NCBI GenBank assembly: GCA_964610315.1
Contig: CAZSVM010000010.1
Coordinates: 1 to 64,000 of the forward strand
Direction: 5' to 3'
From: JAQVEM01 sp964610315
GTDB taxonomy: Bacteria; Actinomycetota; Humimicrobiia; Humimicrobiales; Humimicrobiaceae
DNA: 64,000 nucleotides
The first letter of the stretch is position 1; each line of letters starts with the position of its first letter. This document shows positions 18,747 to 28,327 of the stretch, in pieces. A program made the position numbers and the translations under genes. The notes under the pieces are model-generated. The model saw only the letters and a list, made by a program, of their open reading frames with translations. It searched no databases and was not told the DNA's origin.

Positions 18747-20306
18747 GTGGAAGGTGAATCCAGAATTATAAAGCGGATATGTTTAATAATATTGGATGGA
18801 TGGGGGATTTCTAACCTGGTTAAAGGTAATGCCATCAGGTTGGCAAGAACTCCTAATATGGATAATTATTATAGAATCTACCCCAATGTAAAGTTAAATT
18901 CCTCGGGAGAAGCAGTGGGCCTTCCGGAAGGTCAGATGGGGAATTCGGAAGTGGGTCACCTGAATATTGGAGCAGGCAGGATTGTTTATCAGGAGTTTAC
19001 CAGAATAAACAAAGAAATTAAAAAAGGTACTTTCTTTGAGAATAAGGTATTGGTTGATGCTGTCAATAAGGTAATAAAAGAAGGCAGCAGTCTTCATTTG
19101 ATGGGACTGGTATCGGATGGCGGTGTACACAGCCATATCGACCATCTGAAAGCCCTGATTGATCTGGCAGCTGGTAAAGGGGTAAAAAACCTGTTTATTC
19201 ATGCTTTTCTTGACGGAAGAGATGTCCCTCCCAGAAGTGCTATCCCTTATCTAAATGAAATAGATGATTATCTGAAAAAGAAGGGCACCGGGCAAATCGC
19301 TACGGTTAGCGGAAGATATTATAGTATGGACAGGGATAATAGATGGGAAAGGATTAAAAGAAGTTACGATGCTCTGGTATATAGAAAAGGAAAAAAATTT
19401 AAAACGGCTGCAGAGGTTGTTGAATTATCTTATAGAGATAATGTAGATGATGAATTTGTAGTACCGGCTATAGTAGAGAGTAATTTTAAAGAAAAGGCGG
19501 CAGTAAGTTCCGGTGACTCGGTAATATTCTTTAATTTCAGGCCGGACAGAGCACGTCAGCTTACCCGGGCATTCATAAGCGGGAGTGAATTCGATAAATT
19601 CGATAGAGGAAAGCAGCCTCCAAAGATTTATTTTATATGCATGACTCAATATGATAAGGAATTCGATGTCCCGGTAGCATTTCCACCTGTAAAAATAATA
19701 AATACATTGGGAGAAGTTATATCGGTCAATAAATTAGAGCAATTAAGGATTGCCGAAACAGAGAAATATGCGCACGTAACTTTTTTCCTGAATGGCGGAA
19801 TTGAGAAACCCTATCATGGTGAAGATAGAGTCTTGATACCGTCCCCCAGGGTTTCGACTTATGACTTAAAACCAGAAATGAGTGCATATGAGGTTACAGA
19901 TGAGGTAATAAGTAGGATTAAATTAAAAAAGTATGATGTAATTATATTGAATTATGCCAATCCGGATATGGTGGGACATACCGGAAATTTAAATGCGGCA
20001 ATAAAAGCAGTGGAAGCAGTGGATAAGTGTGTGGGTAGAGTGGTGGAGGAGTTAAATAAAAATGATGGGCTGGCGATAATAACGGCAGATCATGGAAATG
20101 CAGAGGAGATGCTCAGCAGTGGTGATATGAAAGTTGTGACTGCTCATTCCACATCACCGGTGCCCTTTATAATTTGTAATACACAAGTAAAATTAAAAGA
20201 TAACCATGGAAGTTTTAAATTAAGTGATATCGCACCTACCATATTGGATCTTTTAAATATAAAAAAGCCGAAAGAGATGACCGGAAAATCCCTTTTGTCT
20301 GCTTGA
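18747..20306 (+). CDS. gpmI: 2,3-bisphosphoglycerate-independent phosphoglycerate mutase
   Basis: The 519-aa Mn-dependent, alkaline-phosphatase-fold mutase interconverts 3- and 2-phosphoglycerate. The N-terminal metal ligand Asp is in LIILDGWG, the phosphoserine in QMGNSEVGH, with DGRDVPPRSA, NFRPDRARQL and the C-terminal metal site TADHGNAEEM. The GTG at 18747 has no clear SD; its position 7 bp after the tpiA stop suggests coupling. It completes a gap-pgk-tpi-gpm run. Confidence 0.95.
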   Translation: MEGESRIIKRICLIILDGWGISNLVKGNAIRLARTPNMDNYYRIYPNVKLNSSGEAVGLPEGQMGNSEVGHLNIGAGRIVYQEFTRINKEIKKGTFFENKVLVDAVNKVIKEGSSLHLMGLVSDGGVHSHIDHLKALIDLAAGKGVKNLFIHAFLDGRDVPPRSAIPYLNEIDDYLKKKGTGQIATVSGRYYSMDRDNRWERIKRSYDALVYRKGKKFKTAAEVVELSYRDNVDDEFVVPAIVESNFKEKAAVSSGDSVIFFNFRPDRARQLTRAFISGSEFDKFDRGKQPPKIYFICMTQYDKEFDVPVAFPPVKIINTLGEVISVNKLEQLRIAETEKYAHVTFFLNGGIEKPYHGEDRVLIPSPRVSTYDLKPEMSAYEVTDEVISRIKLKKYDVIILNYANPDMVGHTGNLNAAIKAVEAVDKCVGRVVEELNKNDGLAIITADHGNAEEMLSSGDMKVVTAHSTSPVPFIICNTQVKLKDNHGSFKLSDIAPTILDLLNIKKPKEMTGKSLLSA

Positions 20307-20355
20307 ATTATATGCTAAAAGATAGGTTTTGCAGATGTTCCATGATATAAAAATA

Positions 20356-20385
20356 TTGTTTTTAATGCCAATTTTCTGGTAAAAT
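20356..20385 (+). promoter_or_regulatory. Promoter candidate with extended -10 (secG)
   Basis: TTGTTT (20356-20361), an 18-bp spacer, and TAAAAT (20380-20385) preceded by TGG, an extended -10. It lies about 50 bp before the secG ATG. Confidence 0.45.
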
Positions 20386-20436
20386 ATAGGCCAAAAGCCA
20401 ATTTGAAGTTTAAAAAAATTGGGAGGAACTATAAGT

Positions 20437-20670
20437 ATGGGTTCTATTTTGCTGAATATTATATTTGCTTTTCATATCGCTGCCAGTGTAGGATTAATAC
20501 TCCTGATTCTCCTGCATGCAGGAAGAGGGGGAGGGGTTTCAGGATTATTCTCCGGAATGGTAGAGACTTTTGATGGAACGGGAATTGTGGAAAAAAATCT
20601 TGATAGGATTACTATTATATTGGGTTTAATTTTTACGGTTACCACCATAATGTTATTTATTTTTTTGTAA
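20437..20670 (+). CDS. secG: Preprotein translocase subunit SecG
   Basis: A 77-aa membrane protein, the SecYEG accessory subunit. There are two transmembrane helices (about 3-24 and 56-76) joined by a Gly-rich cytoplasmic loop (LLHAGRGGGVSGLFSGM) typical of SecG. The ATG at 20437 is preferred over an upstream TTG because GGGAGGA (20421-20427) lies nine bases before it. Its place after the glycolytic genes is conserved in actinobacteria. Confidence 0.92.
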   Translation: MGSILLNIIFAFHIAASVGLILLILLHAGRGGGVSGLFSGMVETFDGTGIVEKNLDRITIILGLIFTVTTIMLFIFL

Positions 20671-20766
20671 ATTAATAGAAGTTGCAGGATTATCATTTAA
20701 AACGAAAGGAGGTTTTAAAGAAAAAAATCTTGCAATATAATCTTTGTAAAAAAGAAGGAGGCTTTA

Positions 20767-22356
20767 GTGAAAATTAGTAAAAAACTATACGCAGTAATTG
20801 TAATATTTATTGTAGCAGCACTTATAAGCTCTGTTTTCATTGGCTGTAAAAAAGAGGAAAAGGTGGGAGGAACCATGAGGCTCTATATTCATGAGCCGGT
20901 GTCTCTCGACCCCCCGAACAGCTATGAAAGCGAAGGAATACAGGTAATAAGACAGATCTGGGACGGCCTGGTTAAATATGATCCTGAAACTTTGCAGGTG
21001 GTACCGGCCATTGCAGAATCGTGGGATGTCAGCGATGATGGTCTGGTTTATACTTTCCACCTGAAAAAGGGAGTAAAATTTCACAGTGGAAGAGAACTTG
21101 TAGCGGATGATTTCGTTTATTCCTGGTCGAGAGTTGCACAGGCAGCAACTGCATCTTATCTAGCTTATCACCTGGAACCGATTGTAGGTTATGATGAACT
21201 TCAAGCTGGAGAAGGTGATACCCTGGAGGGTGTAAAGGCTTTAGATGATTATACTCTGGAAGTAACCTTAAAGTACCCTTATGCTGATTTTGTTAATACA
21301 CTCGGCCATGTGGTATTCTATCCTGTAGCAAAAGAAGATATTGAGCAGTGGGGAGATCAGTATGCGGAACATGTAAACGGTACAGGTCCTTTTAAGTTTG
21401 TAGAATGGAAACATGATCAGTATATAGATCTTGAAAGAAATGACGATTATTACGGTGACAAAGCTAATCTGGAAAAAGTAAGATATACGATTTTTACTGA
21501 TGAGAATACCGCATTTCTAGAATTTCAAGCCGGCAATTTGGAATATTGTGCAATTCCTCAGGGGAAAATACAATCCACATTAGATGATCCCGAATACGGA
21601 GATCTGGCTATTATCAAACCTTTGCTTGCCATTTATTATTTTGCCATGAATGTACAGAACGAACCATTCAAAGATAATCTGGCATTAAGAGAGGCTATAA
21701 ATTATGCTATCGACAGGCAGAATATTGTAGATGTAATAAGTGAAGGTGTTCCCACCGTGGCTACCGGAATAGTTCCTCCGGGAATACCAGGATTTCAGGA
21801 AAATGCCTCTAAATATACTTATGACGTAGAAATGGCAAAGCAGAAGCTTGTAGAAGCTGGCTATCCTAATGGAGACGGTTTACCCACTCTTACATTCGGA
21901 ATAAACATTGGATCAGGCCATGAATTAATTGCCGAAGCAATGCAGGCTGATCTGGCAGAAATAGGTATAAATGTAGAAATACAGGGAATGGAATGGGGAG
22001 CAGCACTTGATGCCTTCAAGAATGGAGAAATCAGTTTCTTCAGATTAGGATGGATAGCTGATTATCCTACCATGGATAATTTCTTATTCCCGTTATTCTA
22101 TTCCGGATCGGCAGATAATTATACTGCATATAATAATCCCGAGGTAGACCAGATGTTGCTGGATGCCAGACAAACTACTGATGATAACCAGAGATACACT
22201 AAATACAGAGAAGTAGAGAAAAAAATAATCGATGAATCTGCTTTCGTACTTATTTATTTCTATGGATCCAGACGTATTGTTCAGCCTTATGTAAGAGGTT
22301 TTGCACTTGATGCTATGGAGAATTATGATCTGAGCAAAGTCTGGTTTGAGAAATAA
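20767..22356 (+). CDS. Peptide/oligopeptide ABC transporter substrate-binding lipoprotein
   Basis: A 529-aa SBP_bac_5 family protein. The signal peptide has lipobox FIGC with the lipidated Cys27, followed by the mature start GGTMRLYIHEPVSLDPP. The N-lobe contains AESWDVSDDGLVYTFHLKKGVKFH and NGTGPFKF; the C-lobe begins around NEPFKDNLALREAINYAIDR. It captures peptides or related ligands at the cell surface and feeds the permeases downstream. GTG 20767 has a strong GAAGGAGG; another AAAGGAGG lies at 20705-20712. A stable hairpin follows its stop, consistent with higher expression than the rest of the operon. Confidence 0.93.
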   Translation: MKISKKLYAVIVIFIVAALISSVFIGCKKEEKVGGTMRLYIHEPVSLDPPNSYESEGIQVIRQIWDGLVKYDPETLQVVPAIAESWDVSDDGLVYTFHLKKGVKFHSGRELVADDFVYSWSRVAQAATASYLAYHLEPIVGYDELQAGEGDTLEGVKALDDYTLEVTLKYPYADFVNTLGHVVFYPVAKEDIEQWGDQYAEHVNGTGPFKFVEWKHDQYIDLERNDDYYGDKANLEKVRYTIFTDENTAFLEFQAGNLEYCAIPQGKIQSTLDDPEYGDLAIIKPLLAIYYFAMNVQNEPFKDNLALREAINYAIDRQNIVDVISEGVPTVATGIVPPGIPGFQENASKYTYDVEMAKQKLVEAGYPNGDGLPTLTFGINIGSGHELIAEAMQADLAEIGINVEIQGMEWGAALDAFKNGEISFFRLGWIADYPTMDNFLFPLFYSGSADNYTAYNNPEVDQMLLDARQTTDDNQRYTKYREVEKKIIDESAFVLIYFYGSRRIVQPYVRGFALDAMENYDLSKVWFEK

Positions 22357-22429
22357 TAGACTGAATAATTCTGTTAAAGTTTGATAGGAGTTATTTTTAA
22401 AGAAATTAAAAATAAAGTGGTTAAAAGAA

Positions 22430-22459
22430 GTAACCTGCATCTTAAATGGTGCAGGTTAC
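22430..22459 (+). other. Intercistronic hairpin after the binding-protein gene
   Basis: A perfect 10-bp stem (22430-22439 with 22450-22459) with a 10-nt loop lies between the binding-protein gene and the first permease. No T run follows, so it is probably an mRNA-stabilising or partial-attenuation element. Confidence 0.55.
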
Positions 22460-22499
22460 CTGTTAATGTAAAATATATTTGAATTTAAGCTGTGTTATT

Positions 22500-23444
22500 A
22501 TGCTTTTTTATATTATAAGAAGAATACTGCAAATTATTCCGGTCATAATCGGGGTTACCCTGATATTATTTATATTGTTGTATATCATTCCTGAAGATCC
22601 GGCCAGATTGATTCTTCAAAAAGGAGCTACCGAACAAGCCCTGGAGAACCTGAGAGCAAAAATGGGTATAGATAAACCCCTGTATGTACAGTACTGGAGA
22701 TATCTGGAACAACTGGCCAGGGGTGATCTGGGCACATCTTACCGGTACAGGAGGTCGGTAAACAGCATATTAGCCGAACATTATCCCAATTCTATAAAAT
22801 TGGCTTTTGCGGCGATTGTTATTGAAATAATTATTGGAATAATGGCTGGGATAATTTCTGCGGTAAAAAAGTACAGTCTCTGGGATACCCTGGTCACCGT
22901 TTCTACCACCATTGCCGTCTGCGTGCCTGTCTTCTGGCTGGGAATGTTGCTTCAGGTGGTCTTTGGCCTGAAACTTAGTATACTGCCAATGTCAGGGATG
23001 GGTGACGGCAGTATAAGATATTATATATTGCCCGCAATTACCCTGGCTTCAGTGTCGACTGCTTTTGTAGCCAGAATGACCAGGAGCAGCATGCTGGAAG
23101 TTATGGGTAATGATTATATGACTACCGCTTATGCCAAAGGATTATCACAGTTCAGGGTAATCGGAAAACATGCTTTAAAGAATGCTCTTATACCGGTGGT
23201 AACATTGATTGGATTAGACCTGGGAGCTCTTATGGGGGGAGCTATTCTTACTGAGACAGTCTTTAGCTGGCCCGGTGTGGGAAGAGTTATTTACCTAGCC
23301 ATATTGCAAAGAGATGCCCCGGTGGTAATAGGGGGAACTCTGGTCCTGGTATTTATTTTTGTGATTATGAATCTTATTGTAGATATAGTATATGCCTGGC
23401 TGGATCCCAGAATTAGATATCATAGAAAAGAAATAAATGTTTAG
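22500..23444 (+). CDS. Peptide ABC transporter permease (DppB/OppB type)
   Basis: An inner-membrane subunit of about 314 aa with six predicted membrane helices and the characteristic start MLFYIIRRILQIIPVIIGVT. The coupling-helix EAA-like motif MTTAYAKGLSQFRVIGKHALKNA region and the end AWLDPRIRY are as in the family. An in-frame TTG at 22479 exists, but the ATG at 22500 gives the usual N-terminus. No Shine-Dalgarno sequence is seen before either. It pairs with the next gene to form the channel. Confidence 0.93.
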   Translation: MLFYIIRRILQIIPVIIGVTLILFILLYIIPEDPARLILQKGATEQALENLRAKMGIDKPLYVQYWRYLEQLARGDLGTSYRYRRSVNSILAEHYPNSIKLAFAAIVIEIIIGIMAGIISAVKKYSLWDTLVTVSTTIAVCVPVFWLGMLLQVVFGLKLSILPMSGMGDGSIRYYILPAITLASVSTAFVARMTRSSMLEVMGNDYMTTAYAKGLSQFRVIGKHALKNALIPVVTLIGLDLGALMGGAILTETVFSWPGVGRVIYLAILQRDAPVVIGGTLVLVFIFVIMNLIVDIVYAWLDPRIRYHRKEINV

Positions 23445-23453
23445 TTTATAAAT

Positions 23454-24371
23454 ATGTATCCTGATAACAAAGTTGAACAAGATAACAACAATAAAGTAAT
23501 TACAGAAATAGTTCCTGAGATTAAATACACCCGGTCATCTTTATATAAGGATGCCTGGAAAAGACTCAAAAAAAATAAACTGGCAATGGTTGGCCTGGGA
23601 ATTGTGATAATGCTTATATTGATTGCTATATTTTCAAGCCTTATCGCTCCTTATAATCCTATTGCAAGAGTAAAGGAAGAATCGTCACTTTCCCCGGGCA
23701 GAGCGCATATTTTTGGCACCGATTTGCTGGGAAGAGATATTTTTAGCAGGGTAATATATGGAAGCAGAATTTCAATAATGGTAGGTGTTGTTGCTGTGGG
23801 TATATCGGTCATTATCGGCTTATTCTTAGGTGCCTTGTCAGGATATTTTGGAAATGTATCGGACGCTTTCATAATGAGAATTGCTGATATATTTTTTGCT
23901 TTTCCTTATATTCTGGGAGCTATAGCCATAATGACTGTTCTGGGTCCCGGCATCGTAAATATATTCATTGCCATTGGTATTTTAGGATGGGCTGCTTTTG
24001 CCAGGATTTTCAGGAGTTCAATTTTATCCATAAAAAATAAAGAATATATAGAGGCTGCAAGAGCACTTGGTGCCAGCAATTACAGGATTATCACCAGGCA
24101 TATTTTTCCAAATGCATTCGCCCCTATAATAGTTTATGCCACCATGAATATAGGAACGGCAATTATTGTTGAGGCGGCACTTAGTTTCCTGGGATTGGGG
24201 GTACAGCCTCCGACTCCTGCCTGGGGCAAAATGCTCGCCGAATCTCTTGATTATATCGATATAGCTCCGTGGATGATGTTATTTCCGGGTTTAGCCATTG
24301 TTATAACCGTACTTGGTTTTGTTCTGCTGGGAGATGGCCTTAGGGATGCTTTCGATCCCAGGCTAAGATAA
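23454..24371 (+). CDS. Peptide ABC transporter permease (DppC/OppC type)
   Basis: A 305-aa second membrane subunit. It has a hydrophilic N-terminus with KRLKKNKLAMVGLGIV, the periplasmic HIFGTDLLGRDIFSRVIYGSR segment typical of DppC, an EAA motif (EAARALGASNYRIITRHIFPNA) and the C-terminal GDGLRDAFDPRLR. The ATG is 9 bp after the dppB-like stop and has no evident SD. Confidence 0.94.
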   Translation: MYPDNKVEQDNNNKVITEIVPEIKYTRSSLYKDAWKRLKKNKLAMVGLGIVIMLILIAIFSSLIAPYNPIARVKEESSLSPGRAHIFGTDLLGRDIFSRVIYGSRISIMVGVVAVGISVIIGLFLGALSGYFGNVSDAFIMRIADIFFAFPYILGAIAIMTVLGPGIVNIFIAIGILGWAAFARIFRSSILSIKNKEYIEAARALGASNYRIITRHIFPNAFAPIIVYATMNIGTAIIVEAALSFLGLGVQPPTPAWGKMLAESLDYIDIAPWMMLFPGLAIVITVLGFVLLGDGLRDAFDPRLR

Positions 24372-24418
24372 AAATAATGGAAAAATTAAAAACAATTTTT
24401 ATTTAAATAATACATAAA

Positions 24419-25435
24419 ATGTCAAACAACAATAAACTTTTAGAAGTAAAAGATTTAAAAACTTATTTTTTTACTGACGAAGGCGTGGTAAAAGCTGTCG
24501 ATGGAGTAAGTTTCGACCTTAAGTGCGGAGAAACTTTAGGTATAGTGGGTGAGACTGGTTCTGGAAAAAGTGTTACCGCACTTTCCATATTAAGGTTAAT
24601 TCCTCAGCCTCCCGGTAAAATAGTAAATGGTGAAATAGTTTTCGACCACAAAGATTTGCTTAAAGTAAATCTTAAAACACTTCAGGATTACAGGGGAAAC
24701 AGGATTTCTATGATTTTTCAGGATCCAATGACTTCATTGAATCCGGTATATACTATTGGAAATCAAATAATGGAATCCTTGATTATACACCAGAAACTTA
24801 AAAAGAATTCAGCTAAAGTAGAGGCTATAAAACTTCTGGAAACGGTAGGTATCGCAGAGGCAGAAAGCAGACTAACCAGCTATCCCCATGAATTTAGCGG
24901 AGGAATGAGGCAGAGAGTTATGATAGCTATGGCCATAGCAAATGCTCCGGATATATTGATAGCGGATGAACCTACCACTGCTCTTGATGTGACCATCCAG
25001 GCCCAGATACTGGAATTAATAGACGAATTAAAATATAAAACAAATTCATCAATCATTTTAATTACCCATGATTTAGGGGTCGTTGCCAAATATGCCAAAA
25101 GAGTAATGGTAATGTATGCAGGAAAGGCAGTCGAATTTTCTACGGTGGATAATATTTATTATAAACCGTTACATCCTTATACTATAGGGCTTATGAATTC
25201 CATAACCAGGCTGGATAAAAGTAAAGAAGAAAGGTTGAGGCCAATAGAAGGATCTCCTCCCAGTCTTATAAATTTACCGAAGGGTTGCGCATTTAAAAAC
25301 AGATGTGCTTATGATAAAGGAGAATGCGGAAATATGTATCCTCCATTGATTGAGGTTGAAGAGGGGCATTATGTTGCCTGTTATAGAATGAAAGAAATAC
25401 AGGAAGAAAGAGCTAAATTAAAGTCAAAGTCATAA
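24419..25435 (+). CDS. Peptide ABC transporter ATP-binding protein (DppD/OppD type)
   Basis: A 338-aa ATPase with Walker A GETGSGKS, Q-loop, signature EFSGGMRQRVMIA, Walker B ILIADEPTTALD, H-loop ITHDLG and the family-specific C-terminal oligopeptide-transporter extension with cysteines (CAFKNRCAY, ACYRMKE) that can bind an iron-sulfur cluster in DppD homologues. The ATG is preceded only by AT-rich sequence, with no SD. Confidence 0.94.
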   Translation: MSNNNKLLEVKDLKTYFFTDEGVVKAVDGVSFDLKCGETLGIVGETGSGKSVTALSILRLIPQPPGKIVNGEIVFDHKDLLKVNLKTLQDYRGNRISMIFQDPMTSLNPVYTIGNQIMESLIIHQKLKKNSAKVEAIKLLETVGIAEAESRLTSYPHEFSGGMRQRVMIAMAIANAPDILIADEPTTALDVTIQAQILELIDELKYKTNSSIILITHDLGVVAKYAKRVMVMYAGKAVEFSTVDNIYYKPLHPYTIGLMNSITRLDKSKEERLRPIEGSPPSLINLPKGCAFKNRCAYDKGECGNMYPPLIEVEEGHYVACYRMKEIQEERAKLKSKS

Positions 25436-25438
25436 GTT

Positions 25439-26437
25439 ATGGAAAATAATGTCTTGCTAGAAGTAAAAAACTTAAAGAAATATTACAGTTTACACGGCGG
25501 ATTTTTTTTACAGAGAAGTGCCGGGATAGTAAAAGCAGTGGATGATATTAGTTTCTATATTAATGAGGGGGAAACATTCGGATTGGTAGGAGAAAGTGGC
25601 TGTGGTAAATCGACCACGGTAAGGGTTATATTAAGGCTGACTCCTCCAACCAGTGGATCGGTTATGTATAACGGTAAAAATATTTTTAAACTTGATAGAA
25701 AACAGATGTTTAAAACAAGAAGGGAGATGCAGATAATTTTTCAGGATCCTTATGCGTCTCTTTCACCAAGAATGACCATAGGGGATATTATAAGCGAACC
25801 TATGGAGATACATAAAGTTGGAAATAAAAAAAGCAGGATGAAAAAAGTAAAAGAATTATTAAGTACTGTCGGACTTAATCCCGAGCATATAAACAGGTAT
25901 CCTCATGAATTTAGTGGAGGCCAGAGGCAGAGAGTGGGAGTCGCAAGAGCTCTGGCTTTAACTCCAAAATTATTATTGTGTGATGAACCGGTATCTGCTC
26001 TGGATGTATCTGTTCAGGCTCAAATATTAAATCTTCTGGCGGATTTACAGAAAGAGTTTAATTTAACCTATTTATTTATTGCTCATGATCTGTCCGTGGT
26101 AAAGCACGTAAGTGATAGGATAGGGGTTATGTATCTTGGAAAGCTGTTTGAAGTAGCCAGGAGTGAAGATCTTTATAAAAAACCACTTCATCCCTATACT
26201 ATGGCGTTGTTATCTGCAATTCCTATCCCCGATCCTGAACTGGAAAGAAAAAGAAGAAGAGTTGTTCTGGAAGGGGACGTACCTAGCCCCATTAACCCTC
26301 CTTCAGGCTGCAGCTTTCATACAAGGTGCCCTAATGCTCAGGACATTTGCAGTAAAGAAGAACCGGAATTAAAAAATTACTCAAAAGATGATAATCAGCA
26401 TCTGGCTGCCTGTTTTTTTGCAGGGAAACCTATATAA
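25439..26437 (+). CDS. Peptide ABC transporter ATP-binding protein (DppF/OppF type)
   Basis: A 332-aa ATPase paired with the preceding one. Walker A is GESGCGKST, the signature EFSGGQRQRVGVA, Walker B LLLCDEPVSALD, the H-loop IAHDLS, and the C-terminal CSFHTRCPNAQDIC ... ACFFAG extension is present. It begins 4 bp after the DppD-like stop, again without an SD. Together with the upstream genes it completes a full SBP-B-C-D-F importer. Confidence 0.94.
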   Translation: MENNVLLEVKNLKKYYSLHGGFFLQRSAGIVKAVDDISFYINEGETFGLVGESGCGKSTTVRVILRLTPPTSGSVMYNGKNIFKLDRKQMFKTRREMQIIFQDPYASLSPRMTIGDIISEPMEIHKVGNKKSRMKKVKELLSTVGLNPEHINRYPHEFSGGQRQRVGVARALALTPKLLLCDEPVSALDVSVQAQILNLLADLQKEFNLTYLFIAHDLSVVKHVSDRIGVMYLGKLFEVARSEDLYKKPLHPYTMALLSAIPIPDPELERKRRRVVLEGDVPSPINPPSGCSFHTRCPNAQDICSKEEPELKNYSKDDNQHLAACFFAGKPI

Positions 26438-26462
26438 GTAAGTAATTATTTAAGGCAAATAA

Positions 26463-28190
26463 ATGATTAGACTGAACAAAATAATATTGATTATTTTAAT
26501 ACTTTTGATATTTATAAGCGGCTGCCTCTATTCTTGTGAATATAATGATCTGGGACTTTTTAATACTGTAGTAGAAGAAAATGATACCAGTAGTGTAAAT
26601 AATGCCGCCGAAGAGCTGGATATAAACAGTAAAGATTTTTTCCTGGAATCAAAAGAAAAACAGATGGATAAGAATCCTCTAAGTGATATCAATGTAAGGA
26701 AAGCCATATTTTACGCAATAGACAGGGAAAGAATCGTAAAGGAACTGTTTGGCGAATACGGAGAGGTGCTCAATAGTTTGTTTGAAAAGAATTCCGGCTA
26801 TTATTACTCTTCCTGGTCGGAGTATAATTATGATCCGGAAAAGGCAAAAGAATTTTTAAATAAAACAGGGTATGGCATTGATAATCCGCTGTACATCACC
26901 ATAGGTTCTATAAGTGATAACAGTACAAAGCAAATGATAGAGGAAATGATTAAAGAAGATTTAAGTAAAATTGGAATAAAGATATGGATTTTTAATAAAA
27001 CTTCGGAAGAATGGTATAGAGATTGTGTTGGAAAAGGCGATTATGAGCTAGGCATATGGTCAATATATAATTTTGATGGAAGCAGCTTAAGTTATAATTT
27101 TAGTTCCGAAAAAATACCGCCTCTGGCAACGGAAGAGAATAAAAATTGTGAGAATTTTTATTGGTACAAAAACACGGAAGCTGATGTAATTCTGGAAAAT
27201 ATTGCAAATGAAAACAACATTGAGAGAAAAAAAGAGCTAACGGATGATTTTCAGGATATACTGGCTAATGATGCAGTAATCCTGCCTCTGTACAGCAGAA
27301 TATATGCTATTGCCTACAATAATAAGAAAATAAAGAATATGGATATCAGTGTCAAAAATAACAAGATATTCTTTAATATCGAAAAGTGGAATTTGTATGG
27401 TGAGGAGCAAACAGATGAAGATAAAACAAATGAAATTATTATCGGGTTTGAAGGAGAAGATTACGAACCAGCCAATCTATTTAGTTCGGATTATATAAGC
27501 GACCTTTTAATGAAAGGTTTATGGGAAATCAATGAAAACGGTGAATATGAAAATGTATTGGTAGAAACGGATTCTTCTCCGGGAAATAATTTAAACAGTG
27601 CACCGAATCAAAAGGTTAAAGTTGTACTTAAAGATGGAATATTCTGGGAAGATGGGAATCCCATTACGTCAGAGGATGTAAAATATACTTATGATGTCGT
27701 TCTTAAAAATGAAAATATCTTGAATATTGATGAGGATTACTCCAAAGTTGGAGAAATTGAAGTAATAAATGAAAAAGAATTTAACATCATTTTCAAAGAT
27801 GAAATTAAAAATTGGAAAAAACTTTTTGGATTTATTTTCCCCAAAGGATCACTGGATGAAAAAGATATAAACAATTTTTCTGTGGAAGATATTGTAGCAA
27901 GCGGTCCTTACAGGATAGATCAATATGTAAGCGGGGAATATTTATTACTAAAGAAAAATGATTACTATTTTAGAGAAACACCTGACATGGATAACATAAA
28001 AATTTTATTTGACACGGATATTAATAATCTTATAAGCATGCTCAAAGATAAAGAAATAGATTTACTAAGTATTCCCTTCAACTTGGATTTAATAAAAGGT
28101 CTGGATGAAAATAAGGATTTTAATTTATTGATTAAATCGGGTGATCTTCTGGAGCATCTGGCTGTTTGTTTGAAACCTAAAGAGAAATAG
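26463..28190 (+). CDS. Substrate-binding-like lipoprotein with circularly permuted SBP_bac_5 halves
   Basis: A 575-aa lipoprotein (lipobox ISGC, Cys21). Residues about 58-312 match the C-terminal half of the binding protein at 20767 (NPLSDINVRKAIFYAIDRERI against NEPFKDNLALREAINYAIDR; YDPEKAKEFL; ending near EKWN), while residues about 323-575 match its N-terminal half (FWEDGNPITSEDVKYTY; ASGPYRIDQY; LLKKNDYY). The very end (LAVCLKPKEK) aligns to the same segment as residues 60-70, so both ends overlap at one break point. It is an intact ORF, Asn/Glu/Lys-rich and more diverged than the first binding protein. It may deliver a different ligand to the same transporter; function unknown. Confidence 0.8.
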   Translation: MIRLNKIILIILILLIFISGCLYSCEYNDLGLFNTVVEENDTSSVNNAAEELDINSKDFFLESKEKQMDKNPLSDINVRKAIFYAIDRERIVKELFGEYGEVLNSLFEKNSGYYYSSWSEYNYDPEKAKEFLNKTGYGIDNPLYITIGSISDNSTKQMIEEMIKEDLSKIGIKIWIFNKTSEEWYRDCVGKGDYELGIWSIYNFDGSSLSYNFSSEKIPPLATEENKNCENFYWYKNTEADVILENIANENNIERKKELTDDFQDILANDAVILPLYSRIYAIAYNNKKIKNMDISVKNNKIFFNIEKWNLYGEEQTDEDKTNEIIIGFEGEDYEPANLFSSDYISDLLMKGLWEINENGEYENVLVETDSSPGNNLNSAPNQKVKVVLKDGIFWEDGNPITSEDVKYTYDVVLKNENILNIDEDYSKVGEIEVINEKEFNIIFKDEIKNWKKLFGFIFPKGSLDEKDINNFSVEDIVASGPYRIDQYVSGEYLLLKKNDYYFRETPDMDNIKILFDTDINNLISMLKDKEIDLLSIPFNLDLIKGLDENKDFNLLIKSGDLLEHLAVCLKPKEK

Positions 28191-28265
28191 AGATTGCAGA
28201 AATTTATGAATTCCGTGCTTTAAGTTGTGGTGGCTTGTTAGGTGTATCAACTATTATTTTTAGAG

Positions 28266-28294
28266 TTAAACAAGTAAGAAAGTTATAGTAAAAT
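28266..28294 (+). promoter_or_regulatory. Promoter of tRNA-Leu
   Basis: TTAAAC (28266-28271), a 17-bp spacer and TAAAAT (28289-28294), with the tRNA starting 33 nt later. Confidence 0.5.
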
Positions 28295-28327
28295 AATCTC
28301 AAGACGGGTTTGATAAAATCATATTGT

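Noticed and set aside
20705..20766. Leader peptide before the binding-protein gene, after a second AAAGGAGG
   Set aside because: The nearest in-frame start (TTG) is about 17 nt away and the peptide of 16 codons has no distinguishing feature.
22379..22485. Possible small ORF after AGGAG at 22386 in front of the first permease gene
   Set aside because: No ATG, GTG or TTG follows the SD-like sequence; only an ATT would open it, and the region is better explained by the hairpin.
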